A stretch of 64,000 bases of DNA from JASGIT01 sp047601665 (GCA_047601665.1 JASGIT010000001.1:806001-870000), one strand, 5' to 3'; shown: positions 53,162 to 62,419, counted from the stretch's first letter. Translations and numbers: made by a program. Notes: a model not told the origin generated them from the letters alone.

Positions 53162-56100
53162 ATGATCGCTTCCATGATTCGCGCCGCTCTGACCCAGCGG
53201 CTGGTGGTGATCGTCCTCGCGCTGGTGCTGTGCGGCTTCGGCCTGCGCGCGGCGACGAAGCTGTCGGTGGACGCCTTTCCCGACGTGACCAACGTGCAGG
53301 TGCAGATCGCCACCGAGGCGCCGGGCCGCTCGCCCGAGGAGATCGAGCGCTTCGTCACCGTGCCGCTCGAAATGGCCGTGACCGGCCTGCCCGGTCTGGC
53401 CGAGATGCGCTCGCTGAACAAGAGCGGCCTGTCCATCATCACCCTGGTGTTCACCGACGCGACGGACGTGTACTTCGCGCGCCAGATGGTGACCGAGCGG
53501 CTGATCGAGGTCGCGCCGCGGATGCCCGCGGGCATCGTCCCCGTGCTGGGGCCGGTGTCCACCGGGCTGGGCGAGGTCTACCAGTACACGCTGGAGCACC
53601 CGGGCGACGGCCGGCGCGCCCTCACGCCCGAGGAGCTGACCGAGCGCCGCACGGTGCAGGACTGGGTGGCGCGCCCGCTGCTGCGCTCCATTCCCGGCGT
53701 GGCCGAGATCAACTCGCAGGGCGGCTACGTCAAGCAGTACCAGGTGCAGGTGGACCCGGCGCGGCTGCGGCACTACGGCCTCTCGGTGCGGCAGGTGGTG
53801 CAGGCCATTGCCGACAACAACGCCAACGCCAGCGGCGGCGTGCTGCCGCAGGTGACGGAGCAGTACCTGATCCGCGCCACGGGCCTGATCCGCTCGCTGG
53901 ACGACATCGGCGACATCGTGCTGAAGGAAAACGGCGGCGTGCCCGTGTTCGTGCGCGACGTGGCCGAGGTACGGCTGGGCGCGGAGGTGCGTCAGGGCGC
54001 GATCATCAAGGGCGGCTACACCGAGGGCGTGTCGGGCATCGTGATGATGGTGCGCGGCGGCAACGCCAAGGAGGTGGTCACCCGCGTGAAGGAGCGCGTG
54101 GCCGAGATCAACGACAAGGGCATGTTGCCCGGCGGCCTGCGGATCGTGCCCTACTACGACCGCACGGACCTGGTCGATTCGGCCCTGTGGACCGTGGGCA
54201 AGGTGCTGATCGAGGGCATCGCGCTGGTCGTGGTGGTGCTGTTCATTTTCCTGGGCGACATGCGCTCCAGCCTGATCGTGGTGGCCACGCTGGTGATCGC
54301 GCCGCTGGCGACCTTCATCGTGATGAACCGCTACGGGCTGTCGGCCAACCTGATGTCATTGGGAGGGTTGGCGATCGCCATCGGCCTCATGGTCGATGCC
54401 ACCGTGGTGGTGGTGGAAAACGTGTTCCACCGGCTGGGGCAGAACCCCGCGCCGCCGGGCAAGGAGGGCATGAAGGAGCGCGTGCGCACCGTGCTCGCGG
54501 CCACCACGGAAGTGGCCACGCCGACCATCTTCGGCATCGCCATCATCATCCTGGTGTTCCTGCCGCTGATGACGCTGCAGGGCATCGAGGGCAAGATGTT
54601 CGCCCCGCTGGCGCTGACCATCGCCATCGCGCTGGCCGTGTCGCTGGCGGTGTCGCTGTTCCTCTCGCCGGTGCTGTGCGCGTACTTCCTGAAAGGCGGC
54701 GCCGACCACGACACGCGCCTGATCGCCTTCCTCAAGCGCCACTACCTGCGCCTGCTGGACCGCGCCACCGCGCGCAACCGCACCACGCTGGCCGTGGCCC
54801 TGGGGCTGCTGCTGGGGTCGGCGGCGCTGTTCCCGCTGCTGGGCAAGTCCTTCATGCCGACCATGAAGGAAGGCGCGCTCACGCCGCAGATCAACCGCGT
54901 GCCCAGCATTTCGCTGGACGAGTCCATCCGCATGGAAATGGCCGCCATGCAAACCGTGGCCGGGGTGCCGGGCGTGCGCATGGTGGTCTCCAAGCTGGGC
55001 CGGGGCGAATCGCCCGCCGACCCGGTCGGGCCGAACGAGTCCGATCCCATCGTGCTGCTGGACCCGGACGCGGGCCGCAGCCAGGAAGAGGTCGACGAGG
55101 ACATCCGCCGGCGCCTGGCCACCATTCCGGGCGTGCAGATCGTGCTGTCGCAGCCGATCTCGGAGCGCGTGGACGAGATGGTCACCGGCGTGCGCTCGCA
55201 ATTGGCCATCAAGGTGTTCGGCGACGGGCTGCCGGAGCTGCGCCAGGTCTCCGAGCAGGTGGTGCGCATTTTGAAAAGCGTGCCGGGCAGCACCGACATC
55301 CGCATCGAGCGCCTGTCGGGCCAGCAGGCGCTGACGGTGGACATCGACCGCAAGGCCATCGCGCGCCACGGCCTGAACGTGGCCGACGTGCAGGGCGTGA
55401 TCGAGTCGGCCATCGGCGGCAAGGAGGTGACCACGGTGTACGAGGGCGAGCGCCGCTACGGCGTGGCGGTGCGCTTCCCCGAGCCGTTCCGCGGCTCGCC
55501 CGCCGCCATCGGCGCGACGCTGCTCACCACCAGCACCGGCGCGCAGGTGCCGCTGTCCAGCGTGGCGCGCATCGCCCTGGCGGACGGCCCGGCGCAGATC
55601 AGCCGCGAAAGCGGCAAGCGCCGCGTGGTGGTGGGCGCCAACGTGGAAGGGCGCGACCTGGGCGGCTTCGTGGCCGAGGTGCAGCGGCGCATCGCCCGCG
55701 AGGTGAAGCTGCCCGAGGGCTACTACCTCAAATACGGCGGCCAGTTCGAGAACATGGAGCGCGCCATGGGCACGCTGCAGGTCATCGTGCCGCTGACCAT
55801 CGCGGCCATCTTCTTCCTGCTGTTCCTGCTGTTCAACTCGGTCAGGCTGGCCGCGCTCATCATCCTGGTGCTGCCGTTTGCCTCCATCGGCGGGCTGATC
55901 GGGCTGTTCGCCACCGGCGAGTACGTGAGCGTGCCCGCGTCGGTGGGCTTCATCGCGCTGTGGGGCATCGCGGTGCTGAACGGCGTGGTGCTGGTCACCT
56001 GCATCCGCAAGCTGCGGCAGGACGGCCTCGGCGTCGCCCAGGCGGTGCGCGAGGGCTGCGTGCAGCGCTTCCGGCCGGTGATGATGACGGCCACGGTGGC

Positions 56101-56266
56101 GCTGCTGGGGCTGGTGCCCTTCCTGTTCGCCACGGGGCCGGGGTCGGAGGTGCAGCGGCCCTTGGCAATCGTGGTGATCGGGGGGTTGATCTCGTCCACG
56201 CTGCTGACGCTGGTGGTGCTGCCTACGCTGTACCGGTGGTTTGACGAGGCGCCGGCTGAAGCGTAG
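53162..56266 (+). CDS. HME-RND heavy-metal efflux pump (CzcA/CusA family)
   Basis: 1034 residues, 12 membrane segments with two large periplasmic loops. Proton-driven inner-membrane pump of the operon. Segment IV reads GGLAIAIGLMVDATVVVVEN: CzcA-type zinc/cobalt pumps have two Asp here (DFGxxVDG), whereas this has only the second, a pattern shared with copper/silver and other HME groups. Other motifs are EIERFVTVPLEMAVTGLPG and the late GIAVLNGVVL. Ion specificity is therefore open. Ends 50 bases before the convergent MocR gene. Confidence 0.93.
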   Translation: MIASMIRAALTQRLVVIVLALVLCGFGLRAATKLSVDAFPDVTNVQVQIATEAPGRSPEEIERFVTVPLEMAVTGLPGLAEMRSLNKSGLSIITLVFTDATDVYFARQMVTERLIEVAPRMPAGIVPVLGPVSTGLGEVYQYTLEHPGDGRRALTPEELTERRTVQDWVARPLLRSIPGVAEINSQGGYVKQYQVQVDPARLRHYGLSVRQVVQAIADNNANASGGVLPQVTEQYLIRATGLIRSLDDIGDIVLKENGGVPVFVRDVAEVRLGAEVRQGAIIKGGYTEGVSGIVMMVRGGNAKEVVTRVKERVAEINDKGMLPGGLRIVPYYDRTDLVDSALWTVGKVLIEGIALVVVVLFIFLGDMRSSLIVVATLVIAPLATFIVMNRYGLSANLMSLGGLAIAIGLMVDATVVVVENVFHRLGQNPAPPGKEGMKERVRTVLAATTEVATPTIFGIAIIILVFLPLMTLQGIEGKMFAPLALTIAIALAVSLAVSLFLSPVLCAYFLKGGADHDTRLIAFLKRHYLRLLDRATARNRTTLAVALGLLLGSAALFPLLGKSFMPTMKEGALTPQINRVPSISLDESIRMEMAAMQTVAGVPGVRMVVSKLGRGESPADPVGPNESDPIVLLDPDAGRSQEEVDEDIRRRLATIPGVQIVLSQPISERVDEMVTGVRSQLAIKVFGDGLPELRQVSEQVVRILKSVPGSTDIRIERLSGQQALTVDIDRKAIARHGLNVADVQGVIESAIGGKEVTTVYEGERRYGVAVRFPEPFRGSPAAIGATLLTTSTGAQVPLSSVARIALADGPAQISRESGKRRVVVGANVEGRDLGGFVAEVQRRIAREVKLPEGYYLKYGGQFENMERAMGTLQVIVPLTIAAIFFLLFLLFNSVRLAALIILVLPFASIGGLIGLFATGEYVSVPASVGFIALWGIAVLNGVVLVTCIRKLRQDGLGVAQAVREGCVQRFRPVMMTATVALLGLVPFLFATGPGSEVQRPLAIVVIGGLISSTLLTLVVLPTLYRWFDEAPAEA

Positions 56267-56269
56267 CGT

Positions 56270-56322
56270 TTTGGCCATTTTTGGCATCTAGCGCTTATGG
56301 GATAAGCGCTAGCAGCTATCGT
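56270..56322. repeat. Dispersed palindromic repeat, encodes MocR gene 3' end
   Basis: TAGCGCTTATGGGATAAGCGCTAGCAGCTATCG, a perfect 11-bp hairpin. The final codons and TAG of the MocR-type gene fall in it, and it could serve as a convergent terminator for the RND operon. Confidence 0.88.
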
Positions 56323-57761
56323 TTAAGTAGCGCTCGCACCCGCTGAAACACCCGCCAGAACGCCGCATCCTGCGTGGTGGTGAAGTTGATGCGCATCAGC
56401 GTGCTCGGCTGGCGGCTGGCGTGGAACAGCGCGCCGGGGGCCAGCAGGTAGCCCTCGTCCAACATGCGCTGCGCGAGCGCGTCGGTGTCCACGCCGGTTT
56501 CCACCCAGCCGAACAGGCCCGCGGGTTCGGCGGCGAAGGTGCAGCCCGCCTCCAGCGCCAGTTGCACGCTGCGCGCGCGGGCCTGGGCCAGGCGCAGGCG
56601 CATCCGCTCGGCGTGGCGGCGCAGCTGGCCCTGGTCGATGCACAGGGCCAGGGCTTTTTCCATCAGGCCCGGCGTGGTCAGGGTGGAGAGCAGCTTGGTG
56701 TCGAGCAGGCGCTCGGTCAAATCCGCCGGGGCGGCCAGGTAGCCCACGCGCCAGTTGGGCGCCAGTATCTTGGCGAAGCCGCTCACGTAGATGCTGCGGC
56801 GCAGGCCGTCGAGCACGGTGAGCCGCGTGGCGTGCGGGGGCGCGAGGTGGCTGTAGGTGTCGTCCTCCACCACGTAGAAGCCGTGGCGCTGCGCAAGCTG
56901 CAGCAGCTGGTGTGCCGCGCCGGGCGATAGGCAGTAGCCCGTGGGGTTGTGGAGCACGCTCACGCTCACGAACAGCTTGGGCGCGTGGACTTCGCAGTAG
57001 CGCGCCACCACGTCCAGGTCGGGCCCGTCGGCGCGGCGCGGCACGGGCAGCACGCGCATTCCCAGCGCGTCGAGCCGCGCGAACTCCACCGTCCAGCCGG
57101 GCTCCTCGACCATCACCGGGTCGCCCGCCTTCAGCAGCGTGCGGCTCACGATGTCCAGCGCCTGCGTGGCGCCCACGGTGGTCATGATCTGCGCGGGCGG
57201 CGCGGGCAGGCCCAGGTCCTGCAGGCGGCGCGAGAGCACGTCGCGCAGTTCCATCGCCCCCATGGGGTCGCCGTAGCTCAGGGTGTTGTCCTTGAGCGTG
57301 CCGGGCGCGGTGACCTTGCGCAGCGCGGCGGACAAAAAGCGGTTATCCAGCCAGTCCGCCGGGAACACGCCCGACCCCGGCTGCGGATGGCCGGGCATGG
57401 GGTGGAACATGCCGCGTATCAGCGCCGTGGCGTTGATGCGCGAGCCGGACGGCAGGCCCGCCGTGCCTTCATTCGCTGCGGTTTTGATAGCTGCTGGCGC
57501 TTGTCCAGACTGCGCTTGCGGCATTTTTTGCACAAAGTCGCGCACGAAGAAGCCGCGCTGCCGCCGCGCCTCGACCAGCCCCTGGGCCAGCAGCTGGTCG
57601 TAGGCCGCGACCACGGTGTAGGGGCTCACGCCCTGCTGGCGCGCGCATTCGCGTACCGACGGCAGGCGCGCGCCCGCGGGCAGCAGGCGCGTGCGGATGC
57701 GTTCGGCGAAGCGCTCGGCGAGTTGCTCGGTCAGGGAAAGCTGGGCGGATCGGTTGAGCAT
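56316..57761 (-). CDS. MocR/PdxR-type regulator (GntR HTH plus aminotransferase domain)
   Basis: About 481 residues. N-terminal GntR winged helix (LPSVRECARQQGVSPYTVVAAYDQL), a linker, then a PLP aminotransferase-I-like domain. The PLP lysine is in SGFAKILAPNWRVGYL. Such proteins sense PLP with an amino compound and usually regulate a divergent gene, here an EamA transporter. A repeat copy in the linker (57479-57533) is translated as QAQSGQAPAAIKTAANEG. Start chosen at ATG 57761 from family alignment; ATG 57800 adds 13 residues overlapping the likely operator. Confidence 0.88.
   Translation of the reverse strand: MLNRSAQLSLTEQLAERFAERIRTRLLPAGARLPSVRECARQQGVSPYTVVAAYDQLLAQGLVEARRQRGFFVRDFVQKMPQAQSGQAPAAIKTAANEGTAGLPSGSRINATALIRGMFHPMPGHPQPGSGVFPADWLDNRFLSAALRKVTAPGTLKDNTLSYGDPMGAMELRDVLSRRLQDLGLPAPPAQIMTTVGATQALDIVSRTLLKAGDPVMVEEPGWTVEFARLDALGMRVLPVPRRADGPDLDVVARYCEVHAPKLFVSVSVLHNPTGYCLSPGAAHQLLQLAQRHGFYVVEDDTYSHLAPPHATRLTVLDGLRRSIYVSGFAKILAPNWRVGYLAAPADLTERLLDTKLLSTLTTPGLMEKALALCIDQGQLRRHAERMRLRLAQARARSVQLALEAGCTFAAEPAGLFGWVETGVDTDALAQRMLDEGYLLAPGALFHASRQPSTLMRINFTTTQDAAFWRVFQRVRALLKR
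57479..57533. repeat. Dispersed palindromic repeat, copy in MocR linker
   Basis: TTTTGATAGCTGCTGGCGCTTGTCCAGACTGCGCTTGCGG, imperfect hairpin translated in frame as the linker between DNA-binding and aminotransferase domains. Confidence 0.75.
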
Positions 57762-57799
57762 GTTCTGTATTGACGTTGTGACCAGCACAGTGAAATTCA

Positions 57800-57810
57800 T
57801 TGTCCGACAA
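57800..57810. promoter_or_regulatory. Candidate MocR/EamA operator
   Basis: TTGTCCGACAA, palindrome with one central base, in the divergent region between the MocR gene and the eamA-like gene. TTGTCC-N17-CTGTAA could form the eamA promoter. Confidence 0.4.
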
Positions 57811-57855
57811 AGTGTATTGGAACTGTAATGGTCAAACCACTACATTGAAGGGCTT

Positions 57856-58773
57856 ATGACCGCCGCCGCCCTTGCCTCCTCCGCCACCCGCCGCGACCAG
57901 ACCCTGGGCCTGTGGCTGGGCGTGCTGGGCACCTTCATCTTCGCCATCACCCTGCCCGCCACGCGGCTGGCCACGGGCACGGCGGAGGCGCCGCAGCTTT
58001 CGCCCTGGTTCGTGACCACGGGGCGCGCGGCGCTGGCGGGGGTGTTGTCGGTCGTGTTCCTGCTGGCCACGCGCTCGCCGCCGCCGCAGCGCGGGCACGT
58101 CAAATCGCTGCTGCTGTCCGTGGCGGGCAATACGCTGGGCTACCCGCTGCTGCTGGCCTACGCGCTGCGCAGCGTCACGGCCAGCCATGCGGCGGTGGTG
58201 ACGGCGCTGCTGCCGCTGGTGACCGCCGCCGTGGCCGCCCTGGTGCTGCACCAGCGGGCGCGCCTGGGGTTCTGGGTCTGCGCGGTGCTGGGCAGCGCGC
58301 TGGTGGTGGCGTTTTCGCTGCTGCGCGGCTGGCAGCAGGGGCATGGCTTCGGGCTGGAGGCGGCGGACCTGCTGCTGGTGGGCGCGGTGGTGTTTGCGTC
58401 CATCGGCTACATCCACGGCGCGCGGGTCACGCCCGCGCTGGGGGCCGAGCGCGTGATCTGCTGGGTCTGCGTGCTGGCGCTGCCGTTTTCGCTGCCCGCC
58501 ACGCTGTGGCTGTGGCCTGCGGGGCCCATCGCGCCCTCGGCCTGGGCCGGATTCGTGTACACCGGGGTGTTTTCAATGTGGGCGGGTTTCTTCGCCTGGT
58601 ACCGTGGCCTGGCCCTGGGCGGCGCGCTGCGCGTGAGCCAGACGCAGCTGCTGCAGCCGTTCTTCGCCATCCTGGTGTCGCTGCCGCTGCTGGGCGAGCC
58701 GCTCGACCCGGTAACGCTGGTCTTCGCCGTGGCGGTGGTCGCCACCGTGCTCGTGGGCAAGCGCCTTTCCTAA
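57856..58773 (+). CDS. EamA/DMT-family transporter, MocR-linked
   Basis: 305 residues with ten predicted membrane segments in two EamA units (RDQTLGLWLGVLGTFIFAITLPATRLA; a second near residue 165). Metabolite exporter, likely controlled by the divergent MocR protein, a pairing often seen. Its stop codon is the left flank of the 161-bp inverted-repeat element. Confidence 0.92.
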   Translation: MTAAALASSATRRDQTLGLWLGVLGTFIFAITLPATRLATGTAEAPQLSPWFVTTGRAALAGVLSVVFLLATRSPPPQRGHVKSLLLSVAGNTLGYPLLLAYALRSVTASHAAVVTALLPLVTAAVAALVLHQRARLGFWVCAVLGSALVVAFSLLRGWQQGHGFGLEAADLLLVGAVVFASIGYIHGARVTPALGAERVICWVCVLALPFSLPATLWLWPAGPIAPSAWAGFVYTGVFSMWAGFFAWYRGLALGGALRVSQTQLLQPFFAILVSLPLLGEPLDPVTLVFAVAVVATVLVGKRLS

Positions 58774-58934
58774 GGATGCTCTTCACGAATCGTCGCGCCG
58801 CGTGCATCTGCGGCCTCGGGCGGTCTGCGGCGTTGAAAATGCTCGCCATAGCTGCGGCTATTGCTGCGCTTTTCGCCTTGCAGCCCATCCCGATCCGCAG
58901 CGCACGCTTACCGCTCGATTCGTGAAGAGCATCC
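58774..58934. mobile_element. 161-bp MITE-like element with 19-bp terminal repeats
   Basis: GGATGCTCTTCACGAATCG at 58774-58792 and its exact reverse complement at 58916-58934. The element is flanked by CTAA at 58770-58773 and 58935-58938, a likely 4-bp target duplication. There is no coding capacity. It sits between the EamA gene and the aminotransferase, immediately upstream of the latter's ribosome site. Confidence 0.75.
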
Positions 58935-58955
58935 CTAATTTTTGGAGTGAACGCA

Positions 58956-60179
58956 ATGACAACCTGGACCCTGGCCGCGCGCGCCGAGAAGATGAACCCC
59001 TCGGCCATCCGTGAAATCCTGAAAGTGACCGAGCGGCCCAACGTCATCAGTCTGGCGGGCGGCCTGCCCTCGCCCAAGACCTTTCCGGTGCAGGCGTTCG
59101 CCGACGCCTGCGCCGAGGTGCTGAAGCACGACGGCCAGGCCGCGCTGCAGTACGCCGCCAGCGAAGGCTACGCGCCGCTGCGCCAGGCTGTGGCCGACAT
59201 GCTGCCCTGGAGCGTTGACCCCGACCAGGTGCTGATCACCACCGGCTCGCAGCAGGGGCTGGACCTGATCGCCAAGGTACTGATCGACCCGCTAGCCAAG
59301 GTGCTGGTCGAAACGCCCACCTACCTGGGCGCGCTGCAGGCCTTCAGCCCCATGGAGCCCACACCCGTGAGCGTGGCGAGCGACGACGAGGGAGTGGTGA
59401 CGGAAGACCTGGTTGCCAAGGCGAAAGACGCGCGCTTCATCTACCTGCTGCCCAACTTCCAGAACCCCACGGGCCGCAGCATGAGCGAGGCGCGCCGCGC
59501 CGCCGTGTCCCAGGCCGCTGCCGCCGCCAACCTGCCCATCGTGGAAGACAACCCCTACGGCGAACTGTGGTTCGACGCCGAGCCGCCGCTGCCGCTCACC
59601 GCGCGCAACCCCGACGGCTGCATCTACCTGGGCTCGTTCTCCAAGGTGCTCGCGCCCGGCCTGCGCCTGGGCTTCCTGGTGGCCCCGAAAGCCATCTACC
59701 CCAAGCTGCTGCAGGCCAAGCAGGCGGTGGACTTGCACACGCCCATCTTCACCCAGCGCATGGTGGCGGCGGTGATGAAGGACGGCTTCCTGGGCCGCCA
59801 CGTGCCCACCATCCGCGCGCTGTACAAGCAGCAGCGCGACGCCATGGTGGCCGCGCTGGAACGCGAGATGCAGGGCCTGCACGTCGAGTTCACCCGCCCC
59901 GCGGGCGGCATGTTCCTGTGGCTGCGAATGCCCGAGGGCATCAACGCCACCCAGCTGCTGGCCCAGGCCGTGGAGCGCAACGTGGCCTTCGTGCCCGGCG
60001 CGCCGTTCTACGCGGGCGAGGCCGACGAACGCACGCTGCGCCTGTCGTTCGTGACGGCGAGCGTGGAGCAGATCGACACCGCCATCGCCGCGCTGGCGGC
60101 CACCGTGCGCGAGGCGCTGGCCCAACACGCCGCCCGCGGCAGCGCGACACAGCCGGTCCATCTGGTGGAGGCTTCGTAG
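58956..60179 (+). CDS. PLP-dependent aminotransferase (2-aminoadipate/LysN-like)
   Basis: 407 residues, fold type I aminotransferase without a DNA-binding domain. ISLAGGLPSPKTFPV near the start, NFQNPTGRSMSEARR, EDNPYGELWF, and GSFSKVLAPGLRLGFLVAP with the PLP Lys. Related to LysN and 2-aminoadipate or aromatic aminotransferases. Start ATG at 58956 with GGAG nine bases upstream; a GTG at 58947 overlaps the ribosome site. First of four closely spaced genes. Confidence 0.92.
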   Translation: MTTWTLAARAEKMNPSAIREILKVTERPNVISLAGGLPSPKTFPVQAFADACAEVLKHDGQAALQYAASEGYAPLRQAVADMLPWSVDPDQVLITTGSQQGLDLIAKVLIDPLAKVLVETPTYLGALQAFSPMEPTPVSVASDDEGVVTEDLVAKAKDARFIYLLPNFQNPTGRSMSEARRAAVSQAAAAANLPIVEDNPYGELWFDAEPPLPLTARNPDGCIYLGSFSKVLAPGLRLGFLVAPKAIYPKLLQAKQAVDLHTPIFTQRMVAAVMKDGFLGRHVPTIRALYKQQRDAMVAALEREMQGLHVEFTRPAGGMFLWLRMPEGINATQLLAQAVERNVAFVPGAPFYAGEADERTLRLSFVTASVEQIDTAIAALAATVREALAQHAARGSATQPVHLVEAS

Positions 60180-60181
60180 AC

Positions 60182-60814
60182 ATGCTCAACATCTGGGGCC
60201 GCATGAGCTCGATCAACGTGCGCAAGGTGGTGTGGTGCGCGCAGGAATTGGGCCTGAACTTCCAGCGCACCGAAGCCGGCGGCAAATATGGCGTGGTGCA
60301 GTCGCCCGAATACCAGGCGATGAACCCGAACGCCATGGTGCCGACCATCAGCGACGACGATGGCTTCGTGCTGTGGGAATCGAACGTGATCGTGCGCTAC
60401 CTGTGTGCCAAGCATTGGACCTGGCGGTTCTACCCCGAGCAACTGTCCGAGCGCTTCGATGCCGAGCGCTGGATGGACTGGCAGCAAACCACGCTCAACC
60501 GCGCCAGCGGCGGCGCCTTCGTGCAATGGGTGCGCACGCCGCCCGGGCAGCGCAATGCGGAGCTGATCGCAGCCTCGGTGCACGCCACGGAGCCGCTGCT
60601 CGCCCTGCTCGACACCCATCTCGCCACGCGCCGCTTCATGCTCGGCGAACAGTTCGGCATGGCCGACATTCCGCTGGGCTGCGAGGTGCACCGCTGGTTC
60701 GGACTACCACCCACTGAGTACGTCCGCCCTGCCTGGCCACACCTGGAGCGATGGTTCGCCGAACTGCAATCGCGCCCCGGCGCCCGGGGCGTGCTTGACC
60801 TCGCCCTGGAATGA
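60182..60814 (+). CDS. Glutathione S-transferase
   Basis: 210 residues. Thioredoxin-like N-terminal domain with the catalytic Ser in RMSSINVRKVVWCAQELG and the cis-proline MVPTISDDDGFVLWESNVIVRYL, then an all-helical C-terminal domain with GMADIPLGCEVHRW. Conjugates glutathione or acts as a reductase. Two bases after the aminotransferase stop and overlapping the next gene by four bases. Confidence 0.93.
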   Translation: MLNIWGRMSSINVRKVVWCAQELGLNFQRTEAGGKYGVVQSPEYQAMNPNAMVPTISDDDGFVLWESNVIVRYLCAKHWTWRFYPEQLSERFDAERWMDWQQTTLNRASGGAFVQWVRTPPGQRNAELIAASVHATEPLLALLDTHLATRRFMLGEQFGMADIPLGCEVHRWFGLPPTEYVRPAWPHLERWFAELQSRPGARGVLDLALE

Positions 60815-61287
60815 CCTTGATGACCTCCCGCCCCTTCAAGCAGGTGGACGTTTTCACCGCCACCGCCTACCGCGGCAACCCGCTGGCCGTGGTGCTGGAC
60901 GGCACGGGCCTGTCCACCGCCGAGATGCAGCACTTCACGCACTGGACCCACCTGTCCGAAGCCACATTCGCGCTGCGGCCCGACGCCGCGCTGCTCGCGG
61001 GGCTGGACGTGGGCGTGGCCGCGCCGAGCCTGGAGGACGGCATCGCGCTCGAAGTGCGCGCCTTCTTCCCCGGCAACAACGGCATGGTGGAAGACCCGGT
61101 CACCGGCAGCCTGAACGCGGCGTTGGCGCAATGGCTCATCCCCGCCGGCCTCGCGCCCGAGCGCTACGTGGCGTGCCAGGGCACGGCGCTGGCGCGTGCG
61201 GGGCTGGTGCACGTGGAGCGCGAGGGCGATCGGATCTGGGTGGGCGGCGACTCGGTGACCTGCGTGGATGGCGAGGTGCTGCTGTGA
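60811..61287 (+). pseudogene. PhzF-family isomerase with internal deletion
   Basis: 158 residues where PhzF proteins have about 260-300. The N-terminus (KQVDVFTATAYRGNPLAVVLDG, LSEATFAL with the catalytic Glu) and the C-terminus (RPDAALLAG, EVRAFFPGNNGMVEDPVTGSLNAALAQWLI) are normal, but they join directly near residue 55. About 120-130 residues, including the FAGHPT motif region, are missing without any frameshift. This points to an in-frame deletion, so the enzyme is probably inactive although still translated. Overlaps GST upstream and the dehydratase downstream by four bases each. Confidence 0.75.
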
Positions 61288-62252
61288 GCACGGCCATCCT
61301 CCCCACCCTCGCCGACATCGAAGCCGCCGCCCAGGTCGTCTACCAGGACTTCGCGCCCACGCCGCAGTACCGCTGGGCGCTGCTCGGCGAACGGCTGGGC
61401 GCCGACTGCTGGCTCAAGCACGAGAACCACACGCCCGTGGGCGCGTTCAAGATCCGCGGCGGGCTCACGTACTTCGACCAGTTGGCGCGGCGCAGTGCGC
61501 TGCCGCGCGAGGTCATCAGCGCCACGCGCGGCAACCACGGGCAGAGCATGGGCTGGGCCGCGCGCAAGCATGGCGTGGCCTGCACCATCGTCGTGCCGCA
61601 CGGCAATTCGGCGGAGAAGAACGCGGCCATGCGCGCCCTGGGCGTCACGCTCGTCGAGCATGGCGAGGACTTCCAGGAAGCGCGCGAACACGCGATGCGG
61701 CTGGCCGAGGAGCGCGGCGCGCACATGGTGCCCAGCTTCCATGCCGACCTGCTGCGCGGCGTGGCCACGTACTGGTGGGAATTCCTGCGCGCGGTGCCGC
61801 GGATGGAGGTGGCCTACGTGCCCATCGGCCAGGGCTCGGGCGCGTGTTCGGCGATTGCGGCCAAGCTGGCGTTGAAGCACCCGGTGCGCATCGTGGGCGT
61901 GGTGAGCCGCCATGCCACCACCTATGCCGATTCGATCGCGGCGGGGCGCGTAGTGGAGGCCCCCGTCAGCACCCAACTGGCCGACGGCATGGCCTGCCGC
62001 GTGGCGGACGAAGCGGCGCTCGCCATCCTGGCCCCGCACCTCGACCATGTGGTGCAGGTGTCGGACGCCGAAGTGGCCGCCGCCATGCGCGCCATCTACA
62101 CCGACACGCACAACGTGGCCGAAGGCGCGGGCGCCGCGGCGCTGGCGGCGGCGCTGCAAGAAAAAGAGCAGCTCAAAGGCTGCTCGGTAGGGGCGGCGCT
62201 CACGGGCGGCAATGTGGATGCGCCCGTGTTGGCCCAAGTGCTGGGTTCTTGA
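61284..62252 (+). CDS. Threonine dehydratase-like PLP enzyme
   Basis: 322 residues, fold type II PLP family. The PLP lysine is in TPVGAFKIRGGL (near residue 54), with ATRGNHGQSMGWAARKHG, GQGSGACSAIAA as the phosphate loop, and TDTHNVAEGAGAAALAAAL near the end. Probably deaminates a hydroxy-amino acid such as threonine or serine; the GAFK variant and the absence of an ACT domain indicate a catabolic form. GTG start overlapping the phzF stop (GTGA). Confidence 0.9.
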   Translation: MSTAILPTLADIEAAAQVVYQDFAPTPQYRWALLGERLGADCWLKHENHTPVGAFKIRGGLTYFDQLARRSALPREVISATRGNHGQSMGWAARKHGVACTIVVPHGNSAEKNAAMRALGVTLVEHGEDFQEAREHAMRLAEERGAHMVPSFHADLLRGVATYWWEFLRAVPRMEVAYVPIGQGSGACSAIAAKLALKHPVRIVGVVSRHATTYADSIAAGRVVEAPVSTQLADGMACRVADEAALAILAPHLDHVVQVSDAEVAAAMRAIYTDTHNVAEGAGAAALAAALQEKEQLKGCSVGAALTGGNVDAPVLAQVLGS

Positions 62253-62360
62253 CTGCCCAGCTCCATTCGCCCCGCGCAAATGGGCATCCAGAAGCTTTCC
62301 CGGGGCACTGGATCCTCACCTGCGCGGGGTCGAAGGTGAAGCCCTCATAACGGCTGTTGC

Positions 62361-62402
62361 GCCTGAAAGTTGACGGCTTTTACAAAACCGCCTTTTTCAG
62401 GC
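62361..62402. terminator. Nested hairpin between convergent genes
   Basis: Outer arms GCCTGAAA / TTTCAGGC with an inner GGCTTTTACAAAACC stem and T-rich stretch; likely bidirectional terminator for the dehydratase operon and the rcnB-like gene. The 167-base gap has no other feature. Confidence 0.6.
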
Positions 62403-62419
62403 TTGGCTGCCGTGTGCCG

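Noticed and set aside
53230..56244. Long plus-strand open frame in another phase of the RND pump gene
   Set aside because: Low-complexity Arg/Ala/Gly translation without motifs; the pump frame carries all conserved motifs.
60811..61287. PhzF homologue as a frameshifted gene
   Set aside because: N- and C-terminal family motifs are in one continuous frame; the simplest reading is an in-frame internal deletion.
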